Positions 37,109-46,291 of a stretch of 64,000 nucleotides of DNA are shown here, piece after piece. The translations under genes and the position numbers were made by a program. The stretch lies in NCBI RefSeq assembly GCF_900167365.1, contig NZ_FUXL01000005.1:62001-126000 (forward strand), in the 5' to 3' direction. Source of the DNA: Consotaella salsifontis (lineage in GTDB: Bacteria; Pseudomonadota; Alphaproteobacteria; Rhizobiales; Rhizobiaceae). The notes beneath the pieces are model-generated. The model ran no database searches. It worked only from the letters and a program-made list of their open reading frames with translations, and had not been told where the DNA came from. The stretch's first letter is position 1. Each line of letters starts with the position of its first letter.

Positions 37109-37931
37109 TCAGCCGAGCTTGGTGGCGCCGAGGGAATAGGCCATCGGGATCTTCGCCGTTCCCTCCTTCAGCCGGAAGAGATCGACGCCGACCTCCTCCA
37201 TTTCGGGGAAGGCACGCCACGCGATCCGGTCGTGCTCATGGAGAAAATCGAGCCGCATCCCTGCTTCCAGAACGGCAGTTACGACACGGGACACCGGGTG
37301 AAGCCACTCGTAGTTGCGAGTGTTCTGAAGCTGCCGCTCGTCGCCGGTATAGGTGGACGTCTCGTCGAAGACGAGCGGCTGGGCCGCCGGCGTCTCGCGG
37401 TCGAAGGCGGCGTAGAGGCGGCCATTCTCCCATTCCATCTGGTTCATGACCGGATGGCCCTCGAGCAGATAAAGCCGCCCACCAGGCCGCAGCACGGCCG
37501 AGACGACCTTCGCCCAGCGGTCGATATCCGGTAGCCAGCCGATGGCGCCCCAGGTGACGAGGGCCATGTCGTAGGTCGCGCCGAGCGCTTCCGGCGCATC
37601 ATAGAGCGAAGCCTCCACGAAGCGCGCCTCGGTCCCCGCGCGGGCGGCGAAATCCTGCGCGGCGGCAATCGCTTTGGGCGAAAAGTCGAGCCCGGTGACG
37701 CTCCGTGCCCCCAGATGCTTCAGGGACAGCGTGTCGAGCCCGATATGGCACTGGAGATGGACGATGTCCTTGCCGGCGAGATCGCCGATCTCTTCCGCCT
37801 CGATGGCGTGAAGACTGGAGCCCCCTGCAAGAACCGTCGAGATCCAATAGGAGCCCGTCGTATCGGTAGCGTGAAGCTCCGCCCGCTCGTCCCAATTGGC
37901 ACGATTGGCGTCAAAAAAACGTCTCGAACAT
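37109..37931 (-). pseudogene. Class I SAM-dependent methyltransferase, frameshifted in a T7 run
   Basis: A GGAGG ribosome-binding site precedes ATG 37931. The first codons (MFETFF) run into seven T's (37913-37919 on the + strand as A's), after which the frame stops. Removing one T restores a continuous 273-residue frame to 37109 with no stops. That frame begins FDANRANWDERAELH and contains motif I (HLQCHIGLDTLSL), GLDFSPKAI and VLRPGGRLYLLEGHP, a class I methyltransferase. So the gene is intact except for one extra base. It may be a real pseudogene, a sequencing error, or be expressed by slippage. A GTG at 37618 could start only a fragment without motif I. Confidence 0.85.
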
Positions 37932-37963
37932 CAGGCTATCCTCCAAAGCAGGTCCCAAATACA

Positions 37964-37987
37964 CGAAAGGCGGCCACAAGGGCCGCC
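37964..37987 (-). terminator. Possible terminator after rplS
   Basis: On the - strand GGCGGCC, a five-base loop and GGCCGCC form a 7-bp stem followed by TTTCG. It lies 39 bases past the rplS stop and just upstream of the methyltransferase gene. The short T-run makes it weak. Confidence 0.55.
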
Positions 37988-38025
37988 CGACGAAACGCTG
38001 AAAAGGCTTGAGGGGAAGAAACCGA

Positions 38026-38481
38026 CTATTCGGCCTTCTTGGCCTCTGCCTTCTTAGCTTCGGCCTCGGCGCGGGCATCAGCCGCAACCTGGCGGGCTTC
38101 ATCATTGAGCTTGCGGGCGCGCACGTTGGTGGCCTCGGTGATACGGGCCGACTTGCCGCGACGGTCGCGCAGATAATAGAGCTTGGCCCGGCGCACGCGA
38201 CCACGGCGCACGACCTCGACCGATTCCACCATCGGCGAGTAGACGGGGAACACGCGCTCGACGCCCTCGCCATAGGAGATCTTGCGGACGGTAAAGCTCT
38301 CCTGCAGGCCCGCGCCGCTGCGGGCGATGCAGACGCCTTCATAGGCCTGGACGCGGGTGCGGTTGCCTTCCGTCACGCGCACGTTGACGCGCAGGGTATC
38401 GCCCGGAGAAAACGCCGGAATGGTGCGGATGGCTTCGATACGGGCCGCTTCGGCGGCTTCGAGCTCGGCGATAATGTTCAT
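38026..38481 (-). CDS. rplS: 50S ribosomal protein L19
   Basis: A 151-residue L19. The core ([31 protein letters not shown], then [14 protein letters not shown]) is typical; the last ~35 residues are an Ala/Lys/Glu-rich tail common in alphaproteobacteria. It sits at the 30S-50S interface. Normally it directly follows trmD; here ~395 bases intervene and hold a small opposite-strand gene. Confidence 0.97.
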   Translation of the reverse strand: MNIIAELEAAEAARIEAIRTIPAFSPGDTLRVNVRVTEGNRTRVQAYEGVCIARSGAGLQESFTVRKISYGEGVERVFPVYSPMVESVEVVRRGRVRRAKLYYLRDRRGKSARITEATNVRARKLNDEARQVAADARAEAEAKKAEAKKAE

Positions 38482-38736
38482 GGCACAGCCTCAATTCGTT
38501 TCATGCCGGTCTGCCTCAGCGGCCGACATGGCCGTTTGCACGGTCAAGTTATTCTGAGGAAATCGAGGCGTCCCTTACACGCTCCGATCCACTTTGTCGA
38601 GTACACGGGAACGCGCGAGGCAGACTTTTGCATGACCCGCCACCTCGCATGCGCCGTTGCCTGCTTGCAGGAGCGAGGGAACCAAGATGCGGACGGCGCG
38701 GTTGTGGCGAACAAAACCCTTGTTGAGGACAAAGCC

Positions 38737-38814
38737 ATGGGGCGTGGAATTCTTCTTTGGCTGCTGGGAATACCGATCCCGATCATCATCCTGATCCTGC
38801 TGTTCTGGCACTAG
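38737..38814 (+). CDS. 25-residue hydrophobic membrane peptide
   Basis: ATG GGG CGT ... TGG CAC TAG encodes MGRGILLWLLG followed by IPIPIIILILLFWH, a single membrane helix with a positive N-terminal side (positive-inside rule: N-in). A GAGGA motif lies about eight bases upstream. Very similar short peptides occur, as I recall, as unannotated or hypothetical genes in other alphaproteobacteria. It lies on the opposite strand between trmD and rplS. The frame is also open upstream (ATG 38632), but the preceding codons look random. Confidence 0.65.
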   Translation: MGRGILLWLLGIPIPIIILILLFWH

Positions 38815-38875
38815 CTCCAGAACGTCCGCTGAAGCCGGACCACGTATAAGCGAGAGCCGTCATCCGACCGCAACA

Positions 38876-39559
38876 CTACCCGGTCAGAAGGTCCGGCCGC
38901 CGCTCGGCGGTGATCCGCTCCGCCGCTTCCCGGCGCCATCGCTCGACGGCGCCATGATCGCCGGAGGTCAGGACCTTCGGAATCGTTCGGCCTTCCCATT
39001 CGGCCGGCCTTGTGTACTGGGGGTGCTCCAGGAGCGCGCCCTCGAAGCTCTCCCACTCTCCGGAAGCCGCATTGCCCATGACGCCGGGCAGCAGACGAAT
39101 CACGGCGTCGAGCAGAACGAGGGCGGCGATCTCGCCTCCGGACAGCACGTAATCGCCGATCGAAACCTCCTCAAGGCTCCGTCCCTCGATGACACGCTCA
39201 TCGACGCCCTCGAAGCGGCCGCAGAGAATGATGGCGCCCTCCCCCTCGGCCAGCTGGCGCACCCGCGCCTGGGTCAGCGGGCGGCCGCGCGGGCTCATCA
39301 GGAGGCGCGGGCGCGTATCACCCGCCGGAGCCGCGTGGTCGATGGCCGCAGCCAGAACGTCGGCGCGCATCACCATGCCCGGCCCGCCGCCGGACGGCGT
39401 GTCGTCCACCAGGCGATGCCGGCCGATGCCGAAGTCGCGGATGGCGACCGTCTCGATCACCGCATCGCCGCGCTCCAGCGCCCGCCCGGCCAGGGAAACG
39501 CCGAGCGGCCCCGGAAACATCTCCGGATAGAGGGTGAGAACGGAGGCGCGAAAGCTCAT
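38876..39559 (-). CDS. trmD: tRNA (guanine-N1)-methyltransferase
   Basis: A 227-residue SPOUT methyltransferase that modifies G37 of tRNA. Signature stretches are [39 protein letters not shown] and the knot segment [13 protein letters not shown]. Its start overlaps the rimM stop (ATGA). Confidence 0.97.
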   Translation of the reverse strand: MSFRASVLTLYPEMFPGPLGVSLAGRALERGDAVIETVAIRDFGIGRHRLVDDTPSGGGPGMVMRADVLAAAIDHAAPAGDTRPRLLMSPRGRPLTQARVRQLAEGEGAIILCGRFEGVDERVIEGRSLEEVSIGDYVLSGGEIAALVLLDAVIRLLPGVMGNAASGEWESFEGALLEHPQYTRPAEWEGRTIPKVLTSGDHGAVERWRREAAERITAERRPDLLTG

Positions 39560-40173
39560 GGCCGCGGATCGCCCTCGTCGCCTTCCTCATCGTCGCTGCC
39601 CTCGAGGCCGGCGGCAACGGGTTCGACCGTCAGCACCTGAGCCGACAGGTCAACCGCAGGCACGGCCGCTTCGGAAAACGGGATCATCACGCTGGCCCTC
39701 CCCTCGCCGGCGATTTCAAGGATCGTCCCCGCGCCGAAATCGTGGATCGCCACGACCGTGCCGACCTCCTCGCCCGCGACGGTGCGCGCCGAAAGACCGA
39801 CGAGATCGGCCTCATAGAATTCGTCCTCGTCCTCTTCCGGCAGAACGGAGCGGTCGACAAAAAGCTCGCGGCCGCGCAGTTCCTCCGCGCCCTCACGGCT
39901 CGTCACCTCGGCAAGTCGCACGACCACGACATTCTTCTGGGTCCGCGCTGAAAGCACGGTGAAGCGCCGACCGTTCTCATCGAACAGCGGGCCATAGGCG
40001 CCAAGATCGGTCGGCTCCTCGGTGAAGGAGCGCACCCGCACCTCGCCGCGTATGCCGTGAGGCGCGCCGACGATGCCAAGGAGAACGGGGCGCTGAGGAG
40101 GTGTTGAATCGGGCAAGGACGGGCCTTTGGGCAAGAAGCGGATCGCCCTCCCTCTGCGACAAGGCGCGGCCAT
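39556..40173 (-). CDS. rimM: Ribosome maturation factor RimM
   Basis: A 205-residue 30S assembly factor. The N-terminal RimM domain ([22 protein letters not shown]) is followed by a PRC-barrel with [18 protein letters not shown] and [10 protein letters not shown]. The first ~25 residues are variable, and the exact start is uncertain; ATG 40173 lacks a clear ribosome-binding site. A GGDEF gene lies 27 bases upstream where rpsP would normally be. Confidence 0.94.
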   Translation of the reverse strand: MAAPCRRGRAIRFLPKGPSLPDSTPPQRPVLLGIVGAPHGIRGEVRVRSFTEEPTDLGAYGPLFDENGRRFTVLSARTQKNVVVVRLAEVTSREGAEELRGRELFVDRSVLPEEDEDEFYEADLVGLSARTVAGEEVGTVVAIHDFGAGTILEIAGEGRASVMIPFSEAAVPAVDLSAQVLTVEPVAAGLEGSDDEEGDEGDPRP

Positions 40174-40200
40174 GCGTCAAGCCGCGCCGGTCCGGCCGAT

Positions 40201-41679
40201 CTAGAGAACGGGGCTGCGCCTCTCCGCGCCCGACGTCTCGTAATAGTCGCGCTTGGCGTCGTACATGCGCTCGTCGGCGCGGCTGGCCGTCACCTCGAGG
40301 CGTTCGCCGGGCCGCGACGTCGCGATGCCGATGGAGAAGCTGAGCGGCGGCTCGGCATAGAAGCGGTTGTTGAGCTCGACCAGCTTCTCGATGGTATCGA
40401 CCATCTCGTCCGCCTCGCCATTGGCGATGCCTGGCATGACGACCACAAACTCGTCGCCGCCGATGCGCGCCACCGAGTTCGGCTTCAGCACAGCCTTCTC
40501 GAGCACCTCGCCGGCGCGGCGTAGAAGCTCGTCGCCGACGGCGTGGCCGAGCGTGTCGTTGGCTTGCTTCAGGCCGTTGAGATCGGCCACGAGGATCGTC
40601 ACCGGGAAGGTCGCCTTGCGCTCCAGGCGGTTCAGCTCGTCGATGAAGAAGGAGCGGTTGTGAAGCCGGGTCAGCACGTCGTGCTTGCCGAGAAATTCGA
40701 GATAGGCTTCCGCCTTCTTTCTCGCCGTTATGTCGGTCAGCGCGACCTGAACGAGCGACCAGCTGTGCTCATGACCGGGGAAGACGGAGAACTGCATGTG
40801 CAGGCAGAGTTCCTCGCCGCCGAGGGTGTAGTTCACCACCTCGCGCTGCTGGATCAGCTTGCCGCCCCAAAGATCGATGAGCTGCTCCTTGAAGTTCGGC
40901 TCCATCTCGTTGCGGAACACCCGGTCGAGATTGGCGACGAGATGCCCCGTGTCGCGGGCGCCGAAGAGCGTGAGGGTCTGCTGGTTGACCTCGATCACAC
41001 GGATTTCGCTCATGCACCGGGCGACAAACTCGGGATGAACGTCGAGAAAGGTGCGGAAATCCTCGATCCCCGTCGCCCGCACCATGTCCATCAGCTCCCT
41101 GACGGACGAGAAGTCCTCGACCCAGAGCGACACCGGCGAATGCTGAAAAAGCCCGCGGGCGAACTGTTCGCTGAGGGCGAGGCCGCGCCGCGCCTCCTCA
41201 CGCTCGGTGACGTCCTCCGTCGAGACCAAAATCCGGCTCCAGTCGGCCTCGAACCCCGGAACGACCCGCCCCTTCAGCTGAATGTCCAGACGGCGGCCCG
41301 ACAGGGTGTAGTTGACGGCGGGGCTGTGGAACGACATGGCCCCGTCCCAGAGCTGAACCAGCTCCTCGAGATGGCTGTCCTTCATGTCTCCGGAAAAGAC
41401 TCGATCGAGATTGGCGGAAAGATGCTCCTCGTCCCGCGCCTCGAAGAGTTCGAGGGTCCGCCGGTTGACCGCCACCACCTTGATAAGGTGTGCGCAGGCG
41501 AGAACCTCGCCGGGATTGTCGATGAGGTAGGCTTTCAGGTCCTCGATGCCCTCGCCGCGCCAGATGTCGAACCGCCGCTTGACGGCGCTGTAGTCCTCGA
41601 GCCAGAGCGGCACTGGAGAAAGCTCGAAGAAGTCATCCCGCAGGAGACTGCCGGACCGTGCCGAGACGCCGTCGTTCAT
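40201..41679 (-). CDS. Diguanylate cyclase with two tandem PAS domains
   Basis: A 492-residue soluble signalling enzyme. Two homologous PAS modules (about residues 17-150 and 175-310) share SPVxLWxED, GIED, NLDRVF and VNYTL, indicating internal duplication. A GGDEF domain follows with the active site RIGGDEFVVV (near residue 404), so c-di-GMP synthesis is expected. The RxxD inhibitory site that should precede it reads LKPN, so feedback inhibition by that route is absent. No EAL domain and no membrane helices. It sits between rpsP (after a terminator) and rimM, and probably drives its own and rimM-trmD expression. Confidence 0.92.
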   Translation of the reverse strand: MNDGVSARSGSLLRDDFFELSPVPLWLEDYSAVKRRFDIWRGEGIEDLKAYLIDNPGEVLACAHLIKVVAVNRRTLELFEARDEEHLSANLDRVFSGDMKDSHLEELVQLWDGAMSFHSPAVNYTLSGRRLDIQLKGRVVPGFEADWSRILVSTEDVTEREEARRGLALSEQFARGLFQHSPVSLWVEDFSSVRELMDMVRATGIEDFRTFLDVHPEFVARCMSEIRVIEVNQQTLTLFGARDTGHLVANLDRVFRNEMEPNFKEQLIDLWGGKLIQQREVVNYTLGGEELCLHMQFSVFPGHEHSWSLVQVALTDITARKKAEAYLEFLGKHDVLTRLHNRSFFIDELNRLERKATFPVTILVADLNGLKQANDTLGHAVGDELLRRAGEVLEKAVLKPNSVARIGGDEFVVVMPGIANGEADEMVDTIEKLVELNNRFYAEPPLSFSIGIATSRPGERLEVTASRADERMYDAKRDYYETSGAERRSPVL

Positions 41680-41790
41680 CCCACTCGTATCCCATCTCGC
41701 CCACCGAACGCATCGGCAGATAGATCATCCAATTCCTTAGCAATCAGTCAACCGACGAGTTTTTGGGGGGCACTGCATCACCCCTGAGAC

Positions 41791-41817
41791 AAAAACGGCG
41801 CCCCGATTGGGACGCCG
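41791..41817 (-). terminator. Rho-independent terminator after rpsP
   Basis: On the - strand CGGCGTCCC, loop AATC, GGGGCGCCG (one G-T pair) is followed by TTTTTGT. It lies 26 bases past the rpsP stop and separates ffh-rpsP from the GGDEF-rimM-trmD genes. Confidence 0.88.
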
Positions 41818-41842
41818 CTTCTCATGTAGACGGGAAAACCGA

Positions 41843-42223
41843 TCAGGCCTCGGCGCCGGAAGCCGCCTCGGCGGCAGCGGCGGCAGCGTCTTCCTCGCGC
41901 TGCTTCCTTTCGGCGGCGCGCTCCTGAGCCTTCTTGCCCGGCTCGGCCTTCTTCGGATTGCTGCGGGCCGGGCGGTTGGCGATGCCGGCCTGGTCGAGGA
42001 AGCGCAGAACGCGGTCCGTCGGCTGGGCGCCCTCGCCGAGCCAATGCTTGATGCGGTCTTCCTTCAGCGTCACGCGCTCGGCGTCCTTGGGCAGCATCGG
42101 GTTCCAGGCGCCAACCTGCTCGATGAAGCGGCCGTCGCGCGGGCTGCGGGCGTCGGCGATGACGATGTGGTAGTAGGGGCGCTTCTTGGAGCCGGCACGG
42201 GCAAGGCGCATTTTCAGGGGCAT
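41843..42223 (-). CDS. rpsP: 30S ribosomal protein S16
   Basis: A 126-residue S16. The core ([37 protein letters not shown]) is intact; the last ~35 residues form the Ala/Glu/Lys tail common in alphaproteobacteria. It follows ffh by 63 bases and is closed by a strong terminator. Confidence 0.97.
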   Translation of the reverse strand: MPLKMRLARAGSKKRPYYHIVIADARSPRDGRFIEQVGAWNPMLPKDAERVTLKEDRIKHWLGEGAQPTDRVLRFLDQAGIANRPARSNPKKAEPGKKAQERAAERKQREEDAAAAAAEAASGAEA

Positions 42224-42286
42224 CGGTTCAGTCCTTCGTCTTTGGATAGTGTTTGTCTTGGATGCGATGGAGACCGGCGACGGTCT

Positions 42287-43864
42287 CTATTTCTTCTTTC
42301 CCGGAAAACCGGAAAGACCGGGCAGGCCGCCACGCCCGCCGGGAAGTCCTGGAAGGCCGCTCCCGCCGAGGCCGGAGGGCAGGCCCTTGGAGAGCGCGGA
42401 AAGGTCCGGCATGCCGCCGCCGCCCTGCGCCGCCTTGGCGAGCGCCTCGATCTCCTTGGGGTCCATCTTGGAAAGGTCGGGCATGCCGCCCATGCCGCCG
42501 CCGGGCAGGCCCATCTTGCCGGCGAGCCCGGACACCATGCGGCCCATCATACCGCCGCCCTTACCGCCCTTGCCCATGGCCTTCATGACGTCGGCCATCT
42601 GGCGATGCATCTTCAGGAGCTTGTTGATGTCGGCGGCCGAAGTGCCCGAGCCGCTGGCGATGCGCTTCTTGCGGCTGTTCTTGAGAATGCCGGGGTTCTT
42701 GCGCTCGGCCGCCGTCATCGACGAGATGATGGCGAGCTGACGCTTGAACAGCTTGTCATCAAGCCCGGCAGCCGCGATCTGATCCTTCATCTTGCCGATG
42801 CCGGGTAGCATGCCGAGCATACCGCCCATGCCGCCCATCTTCTGCATCTGGCGGATCTGGTCGGCGAGATCGTTCATGTCGAACTTGCCCGACTGCATCT
42901 TCTTGGCCATCGCCGCGGCCTTTTCCGCGTCGATATTCTCGGCCGCCCGCTCCACCAGGGAAACGATGTCGCCCATGCCGAGGATGCGGTCGGCGATGCG
43001 CGCCGGGTGGAAGTCCTCCAGCGCGTCCATCTTTTCGCCGGTGCCGATGAGCTTGATCGGCTTGCCGGTGACGGCACGCATGGACAGCGCGGCGCCACCG
43101 CGCCCGTCGCCATCGACACGGGTAAGGACGATGCCGGTGATGCCGACGCGCTCGTCGAAGGAGCGGGCGAGATTGACCGCGTCCTGGCCAGTCAGGCTGT
43201 CGGCGACCAGGAGGATTTCATGCGGAGCGGCGCGGGCCTTGATCTCCGCCATCTCCACCATGAGCGGTTCATCAATATGAGTGCGGCCGGCGGTGTCGAG
43301 AATGACGACATCGTAGCCGCCGAGCTTGCCGGCTTCCTTGGCGCGCGAGGCGATGGCCACGGGGTCCTGGCCGGCGATAATCGGCAGCGTCGTCACGCCA
43401 GTCTGCTCGCCGAGAACCTTGAGCTGTTCCTGCGCCGCCGGGCGGCGCGTATCGAGCGAGGCCATCAGCACCTTCTTGCGCTGACGGTCGGTAAGGCGCT
43501 TTGCGATCTTGGCGGAGGTGGTGGTCTTGCCCGAGCCCTGGAGGCCGACCATCATCAAAACGACCGGCGCCGGCGCGTTGAGGTCAATCGGCTCCTGCGT
43601 CTCGCCCAGCGTGGCGACGAGCTCGTCATGGACGATCTTGACCACCATCTGGCCGGGCTTGATGGACTTCAGAAGCTCGGCGCCCACCGCCTTGTCGCGC
43701 ACGCGGTCCGTGAATCCACGTACCACCTCCAAGGCGACGTCGGCCTCGAGAAGCGCGCGCCGAACCTCGCGCAGCGCCGCGTTCACGTCCTTTTCCGAAA
43801 GCGCGCCGCGCCCGGTAAGGCCGTTCAGGATGGACCCCAAACGGTCCTGAAGTGAATCGAACAT
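42287..43864 (-). CDS. ffh: Signal recognition particle protein Ffh
   Basis: A 525-residue SRP54 homologue. The GTPase has the P-loop GLQGSGKTTTSAKIA, DTRRPAAQEQL, DTAGRTHID and TRVDGDGRGG. The Met-rich M domain (MAKKMQSGKFDMNDL and onward) binds signal peptides and 4.5S RNA; the tail is Gly/Pro-rich. With FtsY (54 kb) it targets membrane proteins. ATG 43864 is chosen; the frame continues to 43981 without coding character. I did not find a 4.5S RNA gene here. Confidence 0.97.
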   Translation of the reverse strand: MFDSLQDRLGSILNGLTGRGALSEKDVNAALREVRRALLEADVALEVVRGFTDRVRDKAVGAELLKSIKPGQMVVKIVHDELVATLGETQEPIDLNAPAPVVLMMVGLQGSGKTTTSAKIAKRLTDRQRKKVLMASLDTRRPAAQEQLKVLGEQTGVTTLPIIAGQDPVAIASRAKEAGKLGGYDVVILDTAGRTHIDEPLMVEMAEIKARAAPHEILLVADSLTGQDAVNLARSFDERVGITGIVLTRVDGDGRGGAALSMRAVTGKPIKLIGTGEKMDALEDFHPARIADRILGMGDIVSLVERAAENIDAEKAAAMAKKMQSGKFDMNDLADQIRQMQKMGGMGGMLGMLPGIGKMKDQIAAAGLDDKLFKRQLAIISSMTAAERKNPGILKNSRKKRIASGSGTSAADINKLLKMHRQMADVMKAMGKGGKGGGMMGRMVSGLAGKMGLPGGGMGGMPDLSKMDPKEIEALAKAAQGGGGMPDLSALSKGLPSGLGGSGLPGLPGGRGGLPGLSGFPGKKK

Positions 43865-44146
43865 GGCGCTTCCCTTTCGTTCCTGCCTCCGCCCCAAGTG
43901 GGGTGAAGACCCGACCGGCGCAAACCCCTTGAAGGCCCAGGCTGAGCCGGCCCCTGAAGGACAGCCCAACGCAAAACGCATCCGCGGGCGAAACTCGCTG
44001 GCGGATGGGGACCTCCGGCATGTCCTCAGTGAATTCAGAACACGGCCGGTCGGCGGCTCGCTTCGGTGCGAACGCGGATTTGCGCCGCGTCTATCATTGG
44101 TGGGGGAGAGAAGTCAAACCAACAGGTGCTCCCACCCCGATGCCGA

Positions 44147-44620
44147 CTACCGGAGCGCAATCGTCTTGCCGAGGCAAACAGCCTCGGCACGTCCCACATA
44201 TTGACCAAAGCTGGGGATCGGGCGGTAGCCGTGCTTTTCGTAGAAGCGCACGGCACGCTCGTTCACCCGCCGCGTTTCAAGCCATATAGCTTCATAGCCG
44301 TCGCTCCTCGCGCGGTCTTCAAGATACGTCAGCAGGGCGCTTCCGACACCTCTCGTGCCCGCAGATGCGAACATGCGCTTCAGCTCCGCGACGCCGACTT
44401 GCAGCGGCCGATAGGCACCGCAACCGACGGCGCAACCATCCGCATCGCGGACCAGCACGAAGAGAGTTCCCTTCTCCTTCATGACCTCAGTGTCGAAGGA
44501 GGCTCGGCCGCTGCTGCCAGTGATCGAGGAGAGCGTTTGAGACAGGCGATCAAGAAGAGCAACGGCCTCCTCACAGCCAGGGTCGACAGGCTCTATGTTG
44601 AAAAATTCAGTGCGCCGCAT
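44147..44620 (-). CDS. GNAT-family N-acetyltransferase
   Basis: A 157-residue acetyltransferase. The acetyl-CoA motif is MFASAGTRGVGSALL; the C-terminal NERAVRFYEKHGYRPI is the usual motif B. The N-terminus (EPVDPGCEEAVALLDRL) is like amino-acid-type GNATs. It starts 6 bases after the Lrp-type regulator stop and is probably co-transcribed. The substrate is unknown. Confidence 0.88.
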   Translation of the reverse strand: MRRTEFFNIEPVDPGCEEAVALLDRLSQTLSSITGSSGRASFDTEVMKEKGTLFVLVRDADGCAVGCGAYRPLQVGVAELKRMFASAGTRGVGSALLTYLEDRARSDGYEAIWLETRRVNERAVRFYEKHGYRPIPSFGQYVGRAEAVCLGKTIALR

Positions 44621-44626
44621 CGGTCT

Positions 44627-45106
44627 TCAAAAATCCAAAGGCGCGTTGTCGATGACCTCCTTCATGACGAAGAAGGTGCGGGTCTGGCGCACGCCCGGCA
44701 GGACGAGCAGATCGCGGCCGTGGAGTCGGTTGAAATCCGCAATGTCCTTGACCCTGATCTTGAGGAAATAGTCGAAGTCGCCGGCGACGAGATGGCAGTC
44801 GAGCACGAAGGGCAGCGCCTTCACCGCCGTCTCGAACGCGGAAAAGCTCTCGGGCGTCGAGCGGTCGAGAACGACCGCGACCATGACCAGCGTGCCGCGA
44901 TCGACCTTTTCCGGCGAAACCTCGGCGCGCACGCCGCGCAAAAATCCCCGCTCGAACAGCGAGCGCGTACGCCGATGGCAGGTTGCGGGCGTCAGACCGG
45001 CCCTTTCGGCGAGCTCGGCATTGGAGAGGCGCCCGTCGGCCTGAAGCAGACGCAGTAGGCGCAAATCCGCCTTGTCGAGAGGAGCGGACGATTCTTCCAT
45101 TTTCAT
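44627..45106 (-). CDS. acdR: Lrp/AsnC-family regulator, AcdR-like
   Basis: A 159-residue Lrp-type protein. The N-terminal HTH ([26 protein letters not shown]...[12 protein letters not shown]) is followed by the RAM/AsnC domain ([20 protein letters not shown]). It is divergent from acdS across ~142 bases, the arrangement of AcdR, which activates ACC deaminase in Pseudomonas and rhizobia. That role is inferred from position. Confidence 0.85.
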   Translation of the reverse strand: MKMEESSAPLDKADLRLLRLLQADGRLSNAELAERAGLTPATCHRRTRSLFERGFLRGVRAEVSPEKVDRGTLVMVAVVLDRSTPESFSAFETAVKALPFVLDCHLVAGDFDYFLKIRVKDIADFNRLHGRDLLVLPGVRQTRTFFVMKEVIDNAPLDF

Positions 45107-45126
45107 TTCAATTTATGATCTATTAG

Positions 45127-45163
45127 GCCAGATTTCTGGCGAAATTTCACAAGAACCTTGTGA
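45127..45163. promoter_or_regulatory. Paired inverted repeats in the acdR-acdS promoter region
   Basis: GCCAGA-TT-TCTGGC (45127-45140) and TCACAAG-AAC-CTTGTGA (45147-45163) are perfect inverted repeats about 100 bases before acdS. The surrounding segment is AT-richer than its neighbours. Likely regulator-binding sites for the AcdR-like protein; a CRP/FNR-type factor is another possibility. Confidence 0.55.
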
Positions 45164-45248
45164 TCAGCCCCGTGATTTTGCAAGCACCTTTGATACGACT
45201 TTCGCTAGCTTCGGCGGCGTCTCTCCTCTCCTCGCTGGAGCCGCTGCC

Positions 45249-46262
45249 ATGCTCGAAAAGTTCGATCGCTATCCCCTGATGTTCGGCCCGACGCCGATCG
45301 AAAGACTCTCCCGCCTTTCCGCCAATCTCGGCGGCAATGTCGAACTCTTCGCCAAGCGCGAGGACTGCAATTCGGGCCTCGCCTTCGGCGGCAACAAGAT
45401 CCGCAAGCTCGAATACATCATCCCCGACGCCATCGCCTCCGGCGCCGACACGCTGGTCTCGATCGGCGGCGTCCAGTCCAATCACACACGTCAGGTAGCG
45501 GCGGTGGCCGCGAAGATCGGCATGAAGTGCCGCCTCGTCCAGGAAAGCTGGGTGCCCTTCCCCGATGCCGTCTACGACCGGGTCGGCAACATCCTCATGA
45601 GCCGCGTCATGGGCGCCGAGGTCGAACTCGTCGACCAGGGCTTCGACATCGGCATTCGCGAAAGCTGGGAGAACGCGCTCGAGGACGTGAAGGCCAAGGG
45701 CGGAAAGCCCTACCCCATTCCCGCCGGCGCCTCGGTCCACAAGCTCGGCGGCCTCGGCTATGTCGGATTCGCCGAGGAAGTGCGCGCGCAGGAGGCCGAG
45801 CTCGGCTTCAAGTTCGACTATGTCGTCGTCTGCACCGTCACCGGCTCCACCCATGCCGGCATGCTCGTCGGTTTCGCCAAGGATGGCCGGGCGGACAAGG
45901 TGGTGGGCATCGACGCATCCGGCACGCTGGAGCAGACCCGCGCGCAGGTCATGGACATCGCCCGAAAGACCGCCGACCTCGTCGGCCTCGGCCGCGACAT
46001 CGGCGATGACGATCTGACGCTGATCGCCGATTACGCCTATCCGGCCTATGGCGTACCCTCGGACGAGACAAACGCCGCGATCCGCCTTTGCGCCCGCATG
46101 GAAGGCATGATGACCGACCCGGTCTATGAGGGCAAATCCATGCAAGGCCTCATCGACCTTGTCAGGAAGGGCTACTTCCCCGCCGGCTCGAAAGTGCTCT
46201 ACGCCCATCTCGGCGGCGTGCCGGCGATCAACGGCTATTCCTACCTCTATCGCAACGGCTGA
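45249..46262 (+). CDS. acdS: 1-aminocyclopropane-1-carboxylate deaminase
   Basis: A 337-residue PLP enzyme that converts ACC, the plant ethylene precursor, to alpha-ketobutyrate and ammonia. The PLP Lys is K50 in [10 protein letters not shown]. The residues that separate true ACC deaminases from D-cysteine desulfhydrases are present: Tyr-Glu in VYEGKSM (293/294) and Leu in HLGG (321), matching 294/295/322 of the Pseudomonas enzyme with an offset of one. ATG 45249 is used; the frame is open to 45072. Base composition matches its neighbours, so recent transfer is not evident. Confidence 0.95.
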   Translation: MLEKFDRYPLMFGPTPIERLSRLSANLGGNVELFAKREDCNSGLAFGGNKIRKLEYIIPDAIASGADTLVSIGGVQSNHTRQVAAVAAKIGMKCRLVQESWVPFPDAVYDRVGNILMSRVMGAEVELVDQGFDIGIRESWENALEDVKAKGGKPYPIPAGASVHKLGGLGYVGFAEEVRAQEAELGFKFDYVVVCTVTGSTHAGMLVGFAKDGRADKVVGIDASGTLEQTRAQVMDIARKTADLVGLGRDIGDDDLTLIADYAYPAYGVPSDETNAAIRLCARMEGMMTDPVYEGKSMQGLIDLVRKGYFPAGSKVLYAHLGGVPAINGYSYLYRNG

Positions 46263-46291
46263 GAAGGCCGTTGGGATGACATCGGCGAGCG

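Noticed and set aside
38632-38736. A longer start (ATG 38632) for the small peptide gene
   Set aside because: The added 35 residues look random while the 25-codon form has its own GAGGA site and a clean membrane helix.
45072-45248. An N-terminal extension of ACC deaminase
   Set aside because: ATG 45249 gives the normal length and N-terminus; the upstream part is the AT-rich promoter region with inverted repeats.
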